NCBI GenBank assembly: GCA_910580205.1 | Contig: CAJTVP010000004.1 | Coordinates: 62,001-126,000 of the forward strand | From: an uncultured Eggerthellaceae bacterium | GTDB lineage: Bacteria; Actinomycetota; Coriobacteriia; Coriobacteriales; Eggerthellaceae | Direction: 5' to 3' | DNA length: 64,000 nt | In this document: positions 7,453 to 16,105 of the stretch, piece by piece | How the letters are laid out: every line of letters begins with the position of its first letter | Numbering within the stretch: the stretch's first letter is position 1 | Position numbers and translations under genes: made by a program | The notes under the pieces: model-generated | What the model was told of the DNA's origin: nothing | Database searches by the model: none | The model's input: only the letters and a program-made list of their open reading frames with translations

Positions 7453-9027
7453 ATGCCGTCCAAGGTCCTCATCACCGAAAAGATCGCCCCGGAAGGGTTG
7501 GACATCCTCGCTGGCCGCGGCTATGAGGTCGAAGAGCTCATCGATGCAAGCCCAGAGGCCGTCGAAGCGGCCATCGCGGATGCGGATGCGCTCATCGTGC
7601 GCTCCGCCACGCGCGTGACCCCGGAGCTTCTGGACAAGGCGGCGCGCCTCAAGGTCATCGGGCGCGCGGGCGTGACCGTGGACAACATAGACATCGAAGC
7701 CGCCAACGAGCGCGGCATCGTCGTCTGCAACGCTCCCACCTCCAACATCATCTCCGCGGCTGAGCACACCATGGCGCTCCTTCTGGCCTGCGCCCGGAAC
7801 GTCTGCCAGGCGAACGCTTCGGTGCACGGGGGATCTTGGGCCCGTCACCGCTTCATGGGGACGGAGCTGTACGGCAAGACCCTCGCCATCTTCGGTCTGG
7901 GGCGCATCGGGAGCCTGGTGGCGGAGCGCGCTCGCGCCTTCGGCATGGAGCTCATCGCTTACGACCCTTACTGCTCTCCGGACCGCGCGGCCCAGCTTGA
8001 CGTCACGCTCATGGACTCCATGGAAGAGGTGCTCCCGCGGGCGGATTTCATCACGGTGCACCTGCCTCTGACCGCAGACACCTACGGCATGTTCGGCCCG
8101 AAGGAGTTCGCCGCCATGAAGACCGGGGTGGTGCTGGTCAATCCCGCCCGCGGCGGCATCTTCCAGATAGATGCGCTGGCGGACTTCTTGGCAGCGGGCA
8201 AGATCGCTGCGGTGGGGCTTGATGTGTTCGAAGAGGAGCCCTGCACGGACAGCCCCCTCCACGAGTTCGACAACGCCATCCTGACGCCGCACATCAGCGC
8301 GGTCACCCATGAGGCTCAAGTGCGCGCTGGCACCGAGATCGCCGAATACGTGTGGGCCGCCCTCGAAGGCTCCATCGTGCCCACCGCCATCAACCCTTCG
8401 GCGTTGCCGCCAGAGGTCATGGACGGCATCGCGGCCTACATCCCCGCGGCGAAGATCGCGGGCAAGATGCTGCTCGACCTGGGCGGCATCCCAAAGCGCA
8501 TCTCCGTGCGGCTGGAAGGCGTCATCGCAGAGGCTGATCCGGCCGTGCTCCTCACCGGCGTGCTCGATGGCATCGTGGATTACAAGGACATCGCGCCTGC
8601 CAGCGTCGATGCGGCGAAGATGACGGCGGAGCGCCACGGCATCTCCATGGAGGTGTCCGCGGATGCGGACGCCCACGGCTATGAGTCGGCCCTGCGCGTC
8701 ACGGCGGACGGGATGGAGCTGGCCTTCACGCTCTATGGCCTGGATCAAGCTCCACGGCTCATCTCCTTCAACGGCTATCGCTTGGACATCGCGCCGGCGG
8801 CCTGCTCGCTGATCTTCGAATACGTGGATTCACCGGGGCGCATCGGCATCATCGGCACCATCTTGGGCCAGGCGGGCGTGAACATCACCACCATGCAGAT
8901 CGGCACGAAGGCGGAGAATGAATGCGCGCTCGTGTACATGAACGTCGAAGGGGAGATCACCGATGAGGTGATGCGCGCCCTTGAAGACGCCATGGAGTAT
9001 CAGAGCATCTGGCGCATCTCCCGCTGA
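7453..9027 (+). CDS. serA: D-3-phosphoglycerate dehydrogenase
   Basis: NAD-dependent oxidation of 3-phosphoglycerate, the first step of serine synthesis. The 524 residues match the long, actinobacterial/Bacillus-type enzyme. The nucleotide-binding domain contains IFGLGRIGSLVAERARAFGM, and the catalytic His/Glu region contains GLDVFEEEP and LTPHISAVTHEAQ. An intervening (ASB) domain spans about residues 315-445. A C-terminal ACT domain (FEYVDSPGRIGIIGTIL) probably senses serine. The start follows the serC stop directly. Confidence 0.97.
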   Translation: MPSKVLITEKIAPEGLDILAGRGYEVEELIDASPEAVEAAIADADALIVRSATRVTPELLDKAARLKVIGRAGVTVDNIDIEAANERGIVVCNAPTSNIISAAEHTMALLLACARNVCQANASVHGGSWARHRFMGTELYGKTLAIFGLGRIGSLVAERARAFGMELIAYDPYCSPDRAAQLDVTLMDSMEEVLPRADFITVHLPLTADTYGMFGPKEFAAMKTGVVLVNPARGGIFQIDALADFLAAGKIAAVGLDVFEEEPCTDSPLHEFDNAILTPHISAVTHEAQVRAGTEIAEYVWAALEGSIVPTAINPSALPPEVMDGIAAYIPAAKIAGKMLLDLGGIPKRISVRLEGVIAEADPAVLLTGVLDGIVDYKDIAPASVDAAKMTAERHGISMEVSADADAHGYESALRVTADGMELAFTLYGLDQAPRLISFNGYRLDIAPAACSLIFEYVDSPGRIGIIGTILGQAGVNITTMQIGTKAENECALVYMNVEGEITDEVMRALEDAMEYQSIWRISR

Positions 9028-9090
9028 ACGGCGAAGATGAGCCCACGGGAAAGAGCTGAGAGGACGTCTCCAGAGAAGGGAAGGCAGAGC

Positions 9091-10611
9091 ATGACGCGCA
9101 AGATCGACATCTTCGACACCACGTTGCGTGATGGGGAGCAATCTCCGGGTGCATCCATGAACACGGAAGAGAAGCTGGTCATCGCGCGGGAGCTTTTGCG
9201 GATGCATGTGGACGTCATCGAAGCGGGCTTTCCCATCTCAAGCCCTGGGGACTTCGAGAGCGTGCGCAAGATCTCAGAGCTCGTCGGCTATGACGCCGTC
9301 ACCTGCGCGCTCACCCGCGCCATCGAGAAAGACATCGTGGTGGCCGCAGACGCCCTCCAATTCACGAAGCGCCCCCGCATCCATACAGGCATCGGCGTGT
9401 CGGAGAGCCATATGCGCGACAAGCTGCGCGTCACCCCGGATGAATGCATCGAACGCGCCGTCGCGGCGGTCACGTGCGCCAAGCGCTACGTGGACGATGT
9501 CCAGTTCTACGCTGAGGACGCTGGGCGCTCTGACTATGATTTCCTCGCCCGCGTGATCCAAGCCGTCGTGGACGCGGGAGCCACGGTGGTGAACATCCCG
9601 GACACCACCGGCTATTCGCTGCCCGACGAGTTCGGGCGCCGCATCAAATACCTGGTGGACAACGTGCGGGGCATCGAAGACGTGATCATCGCCGTGCATT
9701 GCCACAACGACCTTGGCATGGCCACCGCCCTCGCCATGGCGGGCGTGGCTGCGGGCGCGCGCCAGATCGAATGCACGATCAACGGCTTGGGAGAGCGGGC
9801 GGGCAACACGGCCATGGAAGAGGTGGTCATGGCCATCCGGATGCATGGGGCTGAGCTTGACGCCCACACGGACATCAACACCCGGGAGTTCGTGAAAGCG
9901 TCCCGCCTGGTGTCTTCCATCACCGGCATGAGCGTGCAGGCGAACAAGGCCATCGTGGGCGCGAACGCCTTCGCCCATTCATCCGGCATCCATCAAGACG
10001 GCGTGCTCAAGAAGCGCGACACCTATGAGATCATCGACCCGGCGGACGTTGGCGCCGGGGAGAGCCAGATCGTGCTCACGGCGCGCAGCGGTCATGCGGC
10101 GTTGAAGCACCGGCTGGAAGAGCTTGGCTACGAGTTCGACGAGCAGAAGCTCGACGAGCTCTACGAGGCGTTCCTGAACCTGGCGGACAAGAAGAAGGAA
10201 GTCTACGACGAAGACCTGGAGAGCCTCGTGAACGAGCGGGATCGCGAAGACGGCGCGCTCTTCAGCCTTGAGGGCCTCCAGATCAGCTGCGGCTTCCCGT
10301 TGAAGCCCACCGCCACGCTCACCGTGAAGGATCCGGAGGGCCAGGTCGTGACCGTCTGCGATTGGGGAACGGGCCCGGTGGATGCCGCGTACAAGGCCGT
10401 GAATCAAGTGCTGGGCGCGGACAATGATCTCATGGAATACTCCGTGCAATCCGTGACGCGCGGGATCGACGCTTTGGGAGAGGTCACCGTGCGCGTGAAA
10501 GCCGCCAATGGAGAGATCTACACGGGCCGCGGCGCCGATGGGGACATCATCGTATCGTCCACCAAAGCCTATCTCAACGCGCTCAACCGCCTGCTCTCGG
10601 ACAGGCGCTGA
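9091..10611 (+). CDS. leuA: 2-isopropylmalate synthase
   Basis: Condenses acetyl-CoA with 2-oxoisovalerate, the committed step of leucine synthesis. Evidence in the 506 residues: DTTLRDGEQSPGASM at the N-terminus (metal and acyl-CoA site), AVHCHNDLGMATA (metal-binding histidines), NGLGERAGN, and HSSGIHQDG. A C-terminal LeuA allosteric domain (about 370-506) would bind leucine. The start at 9091 is set by GAAGGGAAGG just upstream; an in-frame ATG at 9037 lacks one. leuB, leuC and leuD are not in the window. Citramalate synthase is the main alternative, but sequence and length favour LeuA. Confidence 0.93.
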   Translation: MTRKIDIFDTTLRDGEQSPGASMNTEEKLVIARELLRMHVDVIEAGFPISSPGDFESVRKISELVGYDAVTCALTRAIEKDIVVAADALQFTKRPRIHTGIGVSESHMRDKLRVTPDECIERAVAAVTCAKRYVDDVQFYAEDAGRSDYDFLARVIQAVVDAGATVVNIPDTTGYSLPDEFGRRIKYLVDNVRGIEDVIIAVHCHNDLGMATALAMAGVAAGARQIECTINGLGERAGNTAMEEVVMAIRMHGAELDAHTDINTREFVKASRLVSSITGMSVQANKAIVGANAFAHSSGIHQDGVLKKRDTYEIIDPADVGAGESQIVLTARSGHAALKHRLEELGYEFDEQKLDELYEAFLNLADKKKEVYDEDLESLVNERDREDGALFSLEGLQISCGFPLKPTATLTVKDPEGQVVTVCDWGTGPVDAAYKAVNQVLGADNDLMEYSVQSVTRGIDALGEVTVRVKAANGEIYTGRGADGDIIVSSTKAYLNALNRLLSDRR

Positions 10612-10631
10612 CCCGCGGAAGGGAGTGCGAC

Positions 10632-11849
10632 ATGCGCGTTCTCGTCGTCAATGCAGGAAGCTCCACCCTGAAAAGCCAGCTGATCGAGACGGATGGCAAA
10701 GTCTCGCTCATGCGCTGTTTGGCGGAGCGCATCGGAGATGCGGATGCCACGCTCAGCATCTCCTTCGCTCCTGATTTCCAGAAGGTGACCTACCCCGTGC
10801 CGGGGCTTTCGGTGCCTGATTGCTTGAAGAAGCTGCTGGACATCTTGGCCGATGACCCGGAAAGCCCGATCAGCGGCCTGGACCAGATAGACGCCATCGG
10901 CAACCGCGTGGTGGCGGGAGGGGAGCATTTCAGCAAAGCGGCGCTCATCGACGACGGCGCGCGGGAGAAGCTCACGCTCTGCGAAGACCTGGCTCCTCTG
11001 CATAATCCGCCGGCGGATGCCTGCATCGACATGATGCGCCAGCTCATGCCGGACACCCCGCAGGTGGCCGTGTTCGACACCGCGTTCCACACCACCATGC
11101 CGGCGAAAGCCTACCTCTACCCGCTCCCCATGGAGTATTACGACAAATACCGCATCCGCCGCTACGGCGCCCATGGCACCTCCCATCGCTATGCGGCCCA
11201 GCAGGCGGCGAACCTCTTGGGGCGGCCGTTGCGCGATCTGGGCCTCATCACGTGCCATCTGGGCAACGGCGGTTCCATCACGGCGGTGAACCACGGGCGC
11301 TCCATCGACACCACCATGGGCTTCACGCCCCTTGAAGGCCTCATGATGGGCACGCGCTCCGGCTCCATCGACCCGGCCATCATCACCTACATCATGCGCC
11401 GCGAGGGCATCAGCTTCGACGAGATGGATTCCATCCTGAACCGAGAGAGCGGCATCCTGGGCGTATCCGGCTTCTCCGGGGACATGCGGGATGTGCTGGA
11501 AGCGGCCGCAGGGGGCCATGAGCGCGCGGAGCTGGCCATCGACATGTACGTCTATCGCATCCAGAAGGCCATCGGAGGCTTCTATGCGGCCATGACGCGC
11601 ACGGACGCGGTCGTGATGACGGCGGGCGTGGGGGAGAACTCGGCGGAGCTGCGCGAGCGCATCTTCGACGGGCTGGCCCACATGGGCATGATCTTGGACA
11701 AGAAGCGCAACGACGTCACCGGCGAGATAGGCGTGAACCGCATCATCTCCATCGATGACAGCCCCATCAAGATCTGCGTCGTGACCACGGATGAGGAGAT
11801 GCGCATCGCCCGTGAGACGGACGATCTTGTGAGCCGGATAGACGGGTGA
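10632..11849 (+). CDS. ackA: Acetate kinase
   Basis: Reversible acetyl phosphate + ADP to acetate + ATP, a substrate-level ATP step in fermentation. At 405 residues it has the usual length. It starts VLVVNAGSSTLKSQL (phosphate-1 region), then AVFDTAFHTTMP and RRYGAHGTSHRY, and CHLGNGGSITAV with MGTRSGSIDPA around the active site. GAAGGGAG lies eight bases before the ATG. The usual partner pta is not adjacent; the gene follows leuA by 20 bases and precedes a LOG-family gene, an unusual setting. Confidence 0.95.
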   Translation: MRVLVVNAGSSTLKSQLIETDGKVSLMRCLAERIGDADATLSISFAPDFQKVTYPVPGLSVPDCLKKLLDILADDPESPISGLDQIDAIGNRVVAGGEHFSKAALIDDGAREKLTLCEDLAPLHNPPADACIDMMRQLMPDTPQVAVFDTAFHTTMPAKAYLYPLPMEYYDKYRIRRYGAHGTSHRYAAQQAANLLGRPLRDLGLITCHLGNGGSITAVNHGRSIDTTMGFTPLEGLMMGTRSGSIDPAIITYIMRREGISFDEMDSILNRESGILGVSGFSGDMRDVLEAAAGGHERAELAIDMYVYRIQKAIGGFYAAMTRTDAVVMTAGVGENSAELRERIFDGLAHMGMILDKKRNDVTGEIGVNRIISIDDSPIKICVVTTDEEMRIARETDDLVSRIDG

Positions 11850-11887
11850 GCGATGGCTCTTCGAGTGGCGAAGAGGGAGCGGGCGGC

Positions 11888-12490
11888 ATGAACATAGCGG
11901 TCTATTGCGGCTCAAGCCCTCGCGCGCTTCCGCGCCTGTTGCAGGCCGCCCATGAGCTTGGCACGTGGATGGGGCGGCACGGCCATGCCCTCGTCTACGG
12001 CGGCAGCTCCATCGGGCTCATGGGAGAGGTGTCCCGCGCGGTGCTGGCTGCGGGCGGTGAGGCCTACGGCGTGGAACCCTCCTTCTTCATAGAGGCGGGC
12101 GTGGCCCAGCACGATCTCACGCGCCTGCACACCGTGGAGACCATGGAAGAGCGCAAGGCGCTCATGATAGAGCTGGCTGACGTGTTCGTGGCGCTGCCCG
12201 GAGGCGTGGGCACGCTGGAGGAGATCTCAGAGATCATGAGCCGCATCCGGCTGGGCATGACCGAAGGGCCGTGCTATTTCCTGGATGCGGATGGCTTCTA
12301 TCAAGGCTTCCGCGATCTGCTTGAGCAGATGGTCTCCGCGCGCTTCATCGAAGAAGAGGTATGCCGAAGCCAGTATCTCTTCGCGGAGTCCGTGGAGGAG
12401 CTCACGAGCCTGCTGGACGAGCGGGCGAAGGCGCCCATTTGCAAGGCGGGCGTCCCCTGCGTTCCCGAATCCAATCTTCTGCGCGGGTGA
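11888..12490 (+). CDS. LOG-family nucleoside monophosphate phosphoribohydrolase-like protein
   Basis: A 200-residue Rossmann-type protein. MNIAVYCGSSP at the N-terminus, LVYGGSSIGLMG and ALPGGVGTLEEI are the LOG (lonely guy) signature, PGGxGTxxE. Characterised members release free cytokinin bases or other nucleobases from nucleotide 5'-monophosphates. The bacterial role is generally nucleotide salvage or clean-up. The ATG at 11888 has GAGGGAG upstream. An in-frame GTG overlapping the ackA stop at 11846 would add 14 low-complexity residues and is less likely. Confidence 0.85.
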   Translation: MNIAVYCGSSPRALPRLLQAAHELGTWMGRHGHALVYGGSSIGLMGEVSRAVLAAGGEAYGVEPSFFIEAGVAQHDLTRLHTVETMEERKALMIELADVFVALPGGVGTLEEISEIMSRIRLGMTEGPCYFLDADGFYQGFRDLLEQMVSARFIEEEVCRSQYLFAESVEELTSLLDERAKAPICKAGVPCVPESNLLRG

Positions 12491-12500
12491 GCGCCCGCGC

Positions 12501-12533
12501 GCAGCGGCTGGCATCCATCCGCGGATGCGCTGC
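12501..12533. terminator. Bidirectional hairpin between LOG gene and pckA
   Basis: GCAGCG (12501-12506) pairs with CGCTGC (12528-12533), and an inner CATCC/GGATG stem stacks under it. A second 7-bp hairpin (GCGCGGG/CCCGCGC, 12481-12500) overlaps the LOG stop. The hairpins sit between converging genes but lack T-runs. Confidence 0.45.
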
Positions 12534-12539
12534 TCTCCG

Positions 12540-14051
12540 TCAGAGGCGCGGACCGGCGTCCCTGATCTCCTGGGACACGGAGGGGTGCTTCTCAGAGAAG
12601 TTCTCGTGGAACAGACGGGCCAAGTGCTCCGCCTGCTTGCGGTAGGCCGCCGCATCCTTCCAAGAAGAGGTGGGATCCAGCAGCTCTTCAGGGCAGCCCG
12701 GGCAGCTCTCCGGCACCTCGAAGCCGAAGATGGCATCTTTCCGGAAGGAGACCTGCTTGAAAGCGCCTGAGAGCGCCGCGTTTATCATGGCTCGCGTCCG
12801 CGCGAGCGGCATCCGCTCTCCACGCCCGTTCCAGCCCGTGTTCACCAGAAAGACCTGCGCGTCTGCTTTCGTGACCTTCTCCTTCAGCATCCGAGCGTAG
12901 ACTTGGGGCGCCAGTGGCAGGAACGGCTCGCCGAAGCAGGTGGAGAAGGTGGGCTCGGGCGTGGTGACGCCCACTTCGGTCCCGGCCACTTTGGAGGTGT
13001 AGCCGGAGAGGAAGTAGTACATGGCCTGGTCGCGGTCAAGGCGCGCGATGGGCGGCAAGACGCCGAACGCGTCCGCTGTCAGGAAGATCACCGTCTTCGG
13101 CACCGGGCCACGGCCTGACGGCTCGATGTTCTTGATGTGGGTGAGGGGATAGCCCGCGCGCGTGTTCTCCGTGATGGTGGGGTCCGTGAAGCAGAGCACG
13201 CGCGTGTCCGGATCCATGACCACGTTCTCCGCCAATGCGCCGAAGCGGATGGCGTGGAAGATGTCCGGCTCCCGCTCCGGATCCAGGTCTATGCATTTCG
13301 CGTAGCATCCCGCTTCGAAATTGAAGACCTCGTCATCGGCCCAACCGTGCTCGTCATCTCCGATCAGCAGGCGCGATGGATCGGCTGAGAGGGTGGTCTT
13401 GCCGGTGCCGGAAAGACCGAAGAAGATGGCGGTGCTCCGGTCGGGCGCCATGTTCGCCGAGCAGTGCATGGGGAGCACCCCTTGAGAGGGGAGCAGGAAG
13501 TTCATGATGGAGAAGACGGATTTCTTGATCTCCCCGGAGTAGCCCGTGCCCGCGATGAGCGCGCGGCGAGCTTCGTAGTCGATCATGATGGCGGCGTTTG
13601 AGGCTGTGCCATCCCGCTCTGGATCGCAGGCGAAGCCAGGGGCCACGATGATCTCGAACGGGTCTTCTTCGATGCCGTTCGACGCATGGAGGAGCTGGGT
13701 CATGAACAGCGCGTGGGATGCCCACTCGCAGCGGATGCGGAAGTCCTTGGCGTGCTCGGGCCTGACCCCGGCGAAGCCTTCGAAGGTGAACGTCTCGCAC
13801 GCGTCCAGATAGGCGCGCACCCGTCCGAAGAGCTTGTCGAACACCTCCGGTGCCACCGGCATGTTCACATCTCCCCAGCTGACCGCCTCTTCGGTGGAAG
13901 CGTTGCGCACGATGCGCTTGTCCCCGGCTGACCTGCCCGTGCGCGCGCCGGTCTCGATCACCAGCGCGCCGGTGGCAGCCAGATGCCCTTCGCCGCGTTC
14001 GAGCGCCCGTTCCGTGAGCGCTGCCGGAGATAGATTCACATTCGTTTCCAT
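12540..14051 (-). CDS. pckA: Phosphoenolpyruvate carboxykinase (ATP)
   Basis: Interconverts oxaloacetate + ATP and PEP + CO2 + ADP. In anaerobes it often runs toward oxaloacetate, conserving ATP. Motifs in the 503 residues: ALVIETGARTGRSAGDK, MHCSANM, the P-loop GLSGTGKTTLS, LIGDDEHGW, FNFEAGCYAKCIDL and RFGALAENVV. The GTP-type enzyme lacks this combination. The start at 14051 (METNVNLSP) is preferred. AAGG lies 11 bases upstream, and a promoter at 14076-14104 overlaps the two earlier in-frame ATGs (14099 and 14108), so neither would be in the mRNA. Transcribed toward the LOG gene. Confidence 0.95.
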   Translation of the reverse strand: METNVNLSPAALTERALERGEGHLAATGALVIETGARTGRSAGDKRIVRNASTEEAVSWGDVNMPVAPEVFDKLFGRVRAYLDACETFTFEGFAGVRPEHAKDFRIRCEWASHALFMTQLLHASNGIEEDPFEIIVAPGFACDPERDGTASNAAIMIDYEARRALIAGTGYSGEIKKSVFSIMNFLLPSQGVLPMHCSANMAPDRSTAIFFGLSGTGKTTLSADPSRLLIGDDEHGWADDEVFNFEAGCYAKCIDLDPEREPDIFHAIRFGALAENVVMDPDTRVLCFTDPTITENTRAGYPLTHIKNIEPSGRGPVPKTVIFLTADAFGVLPPIARLDRDQAMYYFLSGYTSKVAGTEVGVTTPEPTFSTCFGEPFLPLAPQVYARMLKEKVTKADAQVFLVNTGWNGRGERMPLARTRAMINAALSGAFKQVSFRKDAIFGFEVPESCPGCPEELLDPTSSWKDAAAYRKQAEHLARLFHENFSEKHPSVSQEIRDAGPRL

Positions 14052-14075
14052 GTTGATCACCGCCTTGTTCGTGGC

Positions 14076-14104
14076 ATGGTACCCTAGTTGCGCATTCATG
14101 TCAG
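14076..14104 (-). promoter_or_regulatory. pckA promoter
   Basis: Minus strand CTGACA (14099-14104), a 17-base spacer, then TACCAT (14076-14081). The -35 matches 5 of 6 and the -10 matches 4 of 6. The predicted start near 14069 gives a short leader with AAGG before ATG 14051. Confidence 0.5.
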
Positions 14105-14137
14105 ACATCTCCGCGCGAACAGAGAGGATGAAGCCCC

Positions 14138-14671
14138 ATGCTCCATGCCATCCGCAAGGCGCACGCTTCCGACCTTGACGATGTGGTCGCCCTGTACACA
14201 GCCGTGGGAGAAGCCTCTGCGGGCACCGACAACGATCCCATCTGGAAGATGGGCGTCTACCCCACCGTGGAGCTCATAGCCTCCGAGATAGAGGAAGGCC
14301 ATGTGTTCCTGCTCTTCGTGGATGAGGAGCTGGCAGGGGCGGTGGTGATGAACCGCGGTATCGAAGCGGGCTATGAGAACGTGGCTTGGAAGAGCCCCGT
14401 GCCGCTGCAGGATTCCGTCATCATGCATCTGTTCGGCATCCATCCCGACTTCAAAGGCCAGCACCTCGCGCGGCCGTTCTTGGCCGAGGTGGAGCGTGCG
14501 CTCAAGGCGCAAGGGGAGCGCGTGCTCCGGTTCGACGTGGTGGGCGCCAACACAGGCGCGCAGAGGGTCTACGAGCATCTGGGCTATGCGCCCTGCGGCC
14601 ATGCATGGCTGGAATATGAGGATTATCAAGGAGATTTCTGCTTCTTCGAGAAAGAGCTGTCATTGCCGTAA
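14138..14671 (+). CDS. GNAT-family N-acetyltransferase
   Basis: A 177-residue acetyltransferase of unknown substrate. The N-terminal part is IRKAHASDLDDVVALY. The acetyl-CoA-binding motif A region is LFGIHPDFKGQHLARPFLAE, and the C-terminal GANTGAQRVYEHLGYAPCG is the usual end of the GNAT fold. AGAGAGGATG precedes the ATG. It heads a plus-strand run into phoH, ybeY, dgkA and era. Nothing in the sequence indicates a specific target. Confidence 0.85.
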   Translation: MLHAIRKAHASDLDDVVALYTAVGEASAGTDNDPIWKMGVYPTVELIASEIEEGHVFLLFVDEELAGAVVMNRGIEAGYENVAWKSPVPLQDSVIMHLFGIHPDFKGQHLARPFLAEVERALKAQGERVLRFDVVGANTGAQRVYEHLGYAPCGHAWLEYEDYQGDFCFFEKELSLP

Positions 14672-14674
14672 AAT
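14646..14674 (+). promoter_or_regulatory. Promoter giving a probably leaderless phoH mRNA
   Basis: TCGAGA (14646-14651) and TAAAAT (14669-14674) are 17 bases apart. The -10 ends seven bases before ATG 14682, the TAnnnT-to-ATG spacing typical of leaderless actinobacterial transcripts. phoH has no ribosome-binding site, which fits. Confidence 0.45.
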
Positions 14675-14681
14675 GCCATCC

Positions 14682-15632
14682 ATGACGAACTCAACGCCAA
14701 CGATCATCATCCCCGACGACATCCCCATGGCTTCCATCACGGGGCCGTCGGATGATCTGCTGCATCTGATCCAATCCGCCTTCGACGCGCGGATCTGCGT
14801 GCAGGGAAACGAAGTGCGCGTGACGGGCAGCGAAGAAGAGCGCGAGGCCATCGTCACCATCTTCGCCGACATGATCGCCGCGGTGCGCTCCGGAGAGCAG
14901 CCGGACGGCCCATCGGTCACGCGCATGGTGGAGATGATGCGCGAGGCGGGCCGAAGCCCCCAAGCGCTGCGGGATGACGTGCTGCTCACCCATCGCGGCC
15001 GCGCCATCCGGCCGAAGACCATTGGCCAGAAGCGCTATGTGGACGCCATCCGCGAGAACCTGATCACCTTCGCCTTGGGCCCCGCCGGCACGGGCAAGAC
15101 GTTCTTGGCCATGGCCATGGCCGTCTCCGCCTTGGAGCGCAAAGAGGTGGCGCGCATCATCCTGTCGCGCCCCATCGTGGAGGCGGGGGAGAGCCTGGGC
15201 TTTCTGCCTGGCACGCTCACTGAGAAGGTGGACCCCTACATCCGCCCGCTCTACGACGCGCTGTTCGACATGATGGACGCTGAGCGCGCCCAAGGGCTGA
15301 TCGAGCGGGGCGTGATAGAGATCGCTCCTTTGGCTTTCATGCGCGGGCGCACGCTCTCCGACAGCTTCATCATCTTGGACGAAGCGCAGAACGCCACGCC
15401 GGAGCAGATGAAGATGGCGCTCACGCGCCTGGGCAACGCTTCGCGCATGGTGATCACGGCGGACGAGACGCAATCAGACCTGCCCCAAGGACCTGTCGGC
15501 ATCCGAGAGGCCCAGCGCATCCTCCAGGGGATCGAAGGGCTCGCGTTCACCACGTTGGATGGCAAAGACGTCATCCGCAATTCCCTCGTTTCCCGGATCA
15601 TCGCCGCTTACCAAGCGGCGGAAGGACAGTGA
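14682..15632 (+). CDS. phoH: PhoH-family ATPase
   Basis: A 316-residue cytoplasmic P-loop ATPase, probably an RNA helicase-like factor linked to ribosome/RNA metabolism with YbeY. The core has ALGPAGTGKTFLAMAMAV (Walker A), SRPIVEAGESLGFLPG, FIILDEAQNATPEQMKM (Walker B) and GNASRMVITADETQSDLP, all PhoH hallmarks. An N-terminal stretch (about 20-100) resembles the KH-like region of PhoH. There is no ribosome site, and the start at 14682 fits a leaderless mRNA. An ATG at 14673 would add three residues. The stop overlaps the region before ybeY. Confidence 0.93.
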   Translation: MTNSTPTIIIPDDIPMASITGPSDDLLHLIQSAFDARICVQGNEVRVTGSEEEREAIVTIFADMIAAVRSGEQPDGPSVTRMVEMMREAGRSPQALRDDVLLTHRGRAIRPKTIGQKRYVDAIRENLITFALGPAGTGKTFLAMAMAVSALERKEVARIILSRPIVEAGESLGFLPGTLTEKVDPYIRPLYDALFDMMDAERAQGLIERGVIEIAPLAFMRGRTLSDSFIILDEAQNATPEQMKMALTRLGNASRMVITADETQSDLPQGPVGIREAQRILQGIEGLAFTTLDGKDVIRNSLVSRIIAAYQAAEGQ

Positions 15633-15637
15633 GGCTC

Positions 15638-16105
15638 ATGGATGCTCTCATCTCCCACGAAGAGGGTGCGCGCGCGGTGGATGACGACCGCGTGGGCCAG
15701 CTGGTCGCCTTCGCGGCCGCGCAGCTGGCCGTGCCGGAGGTGGCGGAGGTGTCCGTGACGTTCGTCACCGATCAGGAGATGGCGGAGCTCAACGAGCGAT
15801 TCCGCGGCAAAGAGGGACCGACCGACGTCCTCTCCTTCGAATGCGACAATCTGGACGATGGATTCCCCTCTGACCTTGAGGTCTACGAGGCGGGGGACAT
15901 CATCATCGCGCCGGGTGTGGCTGAGCGCCAAGCGCAAGAGCTGGGGCACTCCTTCGAGGAAGAGGTGGACCTGCTCCTCGTGCATGGGCTTTTGCATCTG
16001 CGCGGCTATGACCATGTCGAAGACGAGGACGCGCGCGAGATGCAGCAGGCCCAGGATGCCATCCTGGATGCCTGGCGCTCATCTGGAGAAGGGAGGGGCC
16101 TGTGA
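15638..16105 (+). CDS. ybeY: Endoribonuclease YbeY
   Basis: Zinc-dependent endoribonuclease for 16S rRNA 3'-end maturation and ribosome quality control. Evidence in the 155 residues: HGLLHLRGYDH, the HxxxHxxGxxH zinc site, preceded by LNERFRGKEGPTDVLSFE and GDIIIAPG. GGAAGGA lies 11 bases before ATG 15638; a GTG at 15629 overlapping the phoH stop is the alternative. It sits between phoH and dgkA/era, the conserved order in many Gram-positive bacteria. Confidence 0.93.
   Translation: MDALISHEEGARAVDDDRVGQLVAFAAAQLAVPEVAEVSVTFVTDQEMAELNERFRGKEGPTDVLSFECDNLDDGFPSDLEVYEAGDIIIAPGVAERQAQELGHSFEEEVDLLLVHGLLHLRGYDHVEDEDAREMQQAQDAILDAWRSSGEGRGL

Noticed and set aside
6496..8748. 750-residue minus-strand open frame opposite serC-serA
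   Set aside because: It is the antisense shadow of two certain genes; its His/Asp/Arg-rich translation is typical of GC-rich codon mirroring.
9037..9090. Upstream start for leuA
   Set aside because: The 18 added residues are not family-like, and the ribosome site lies just before 9091.
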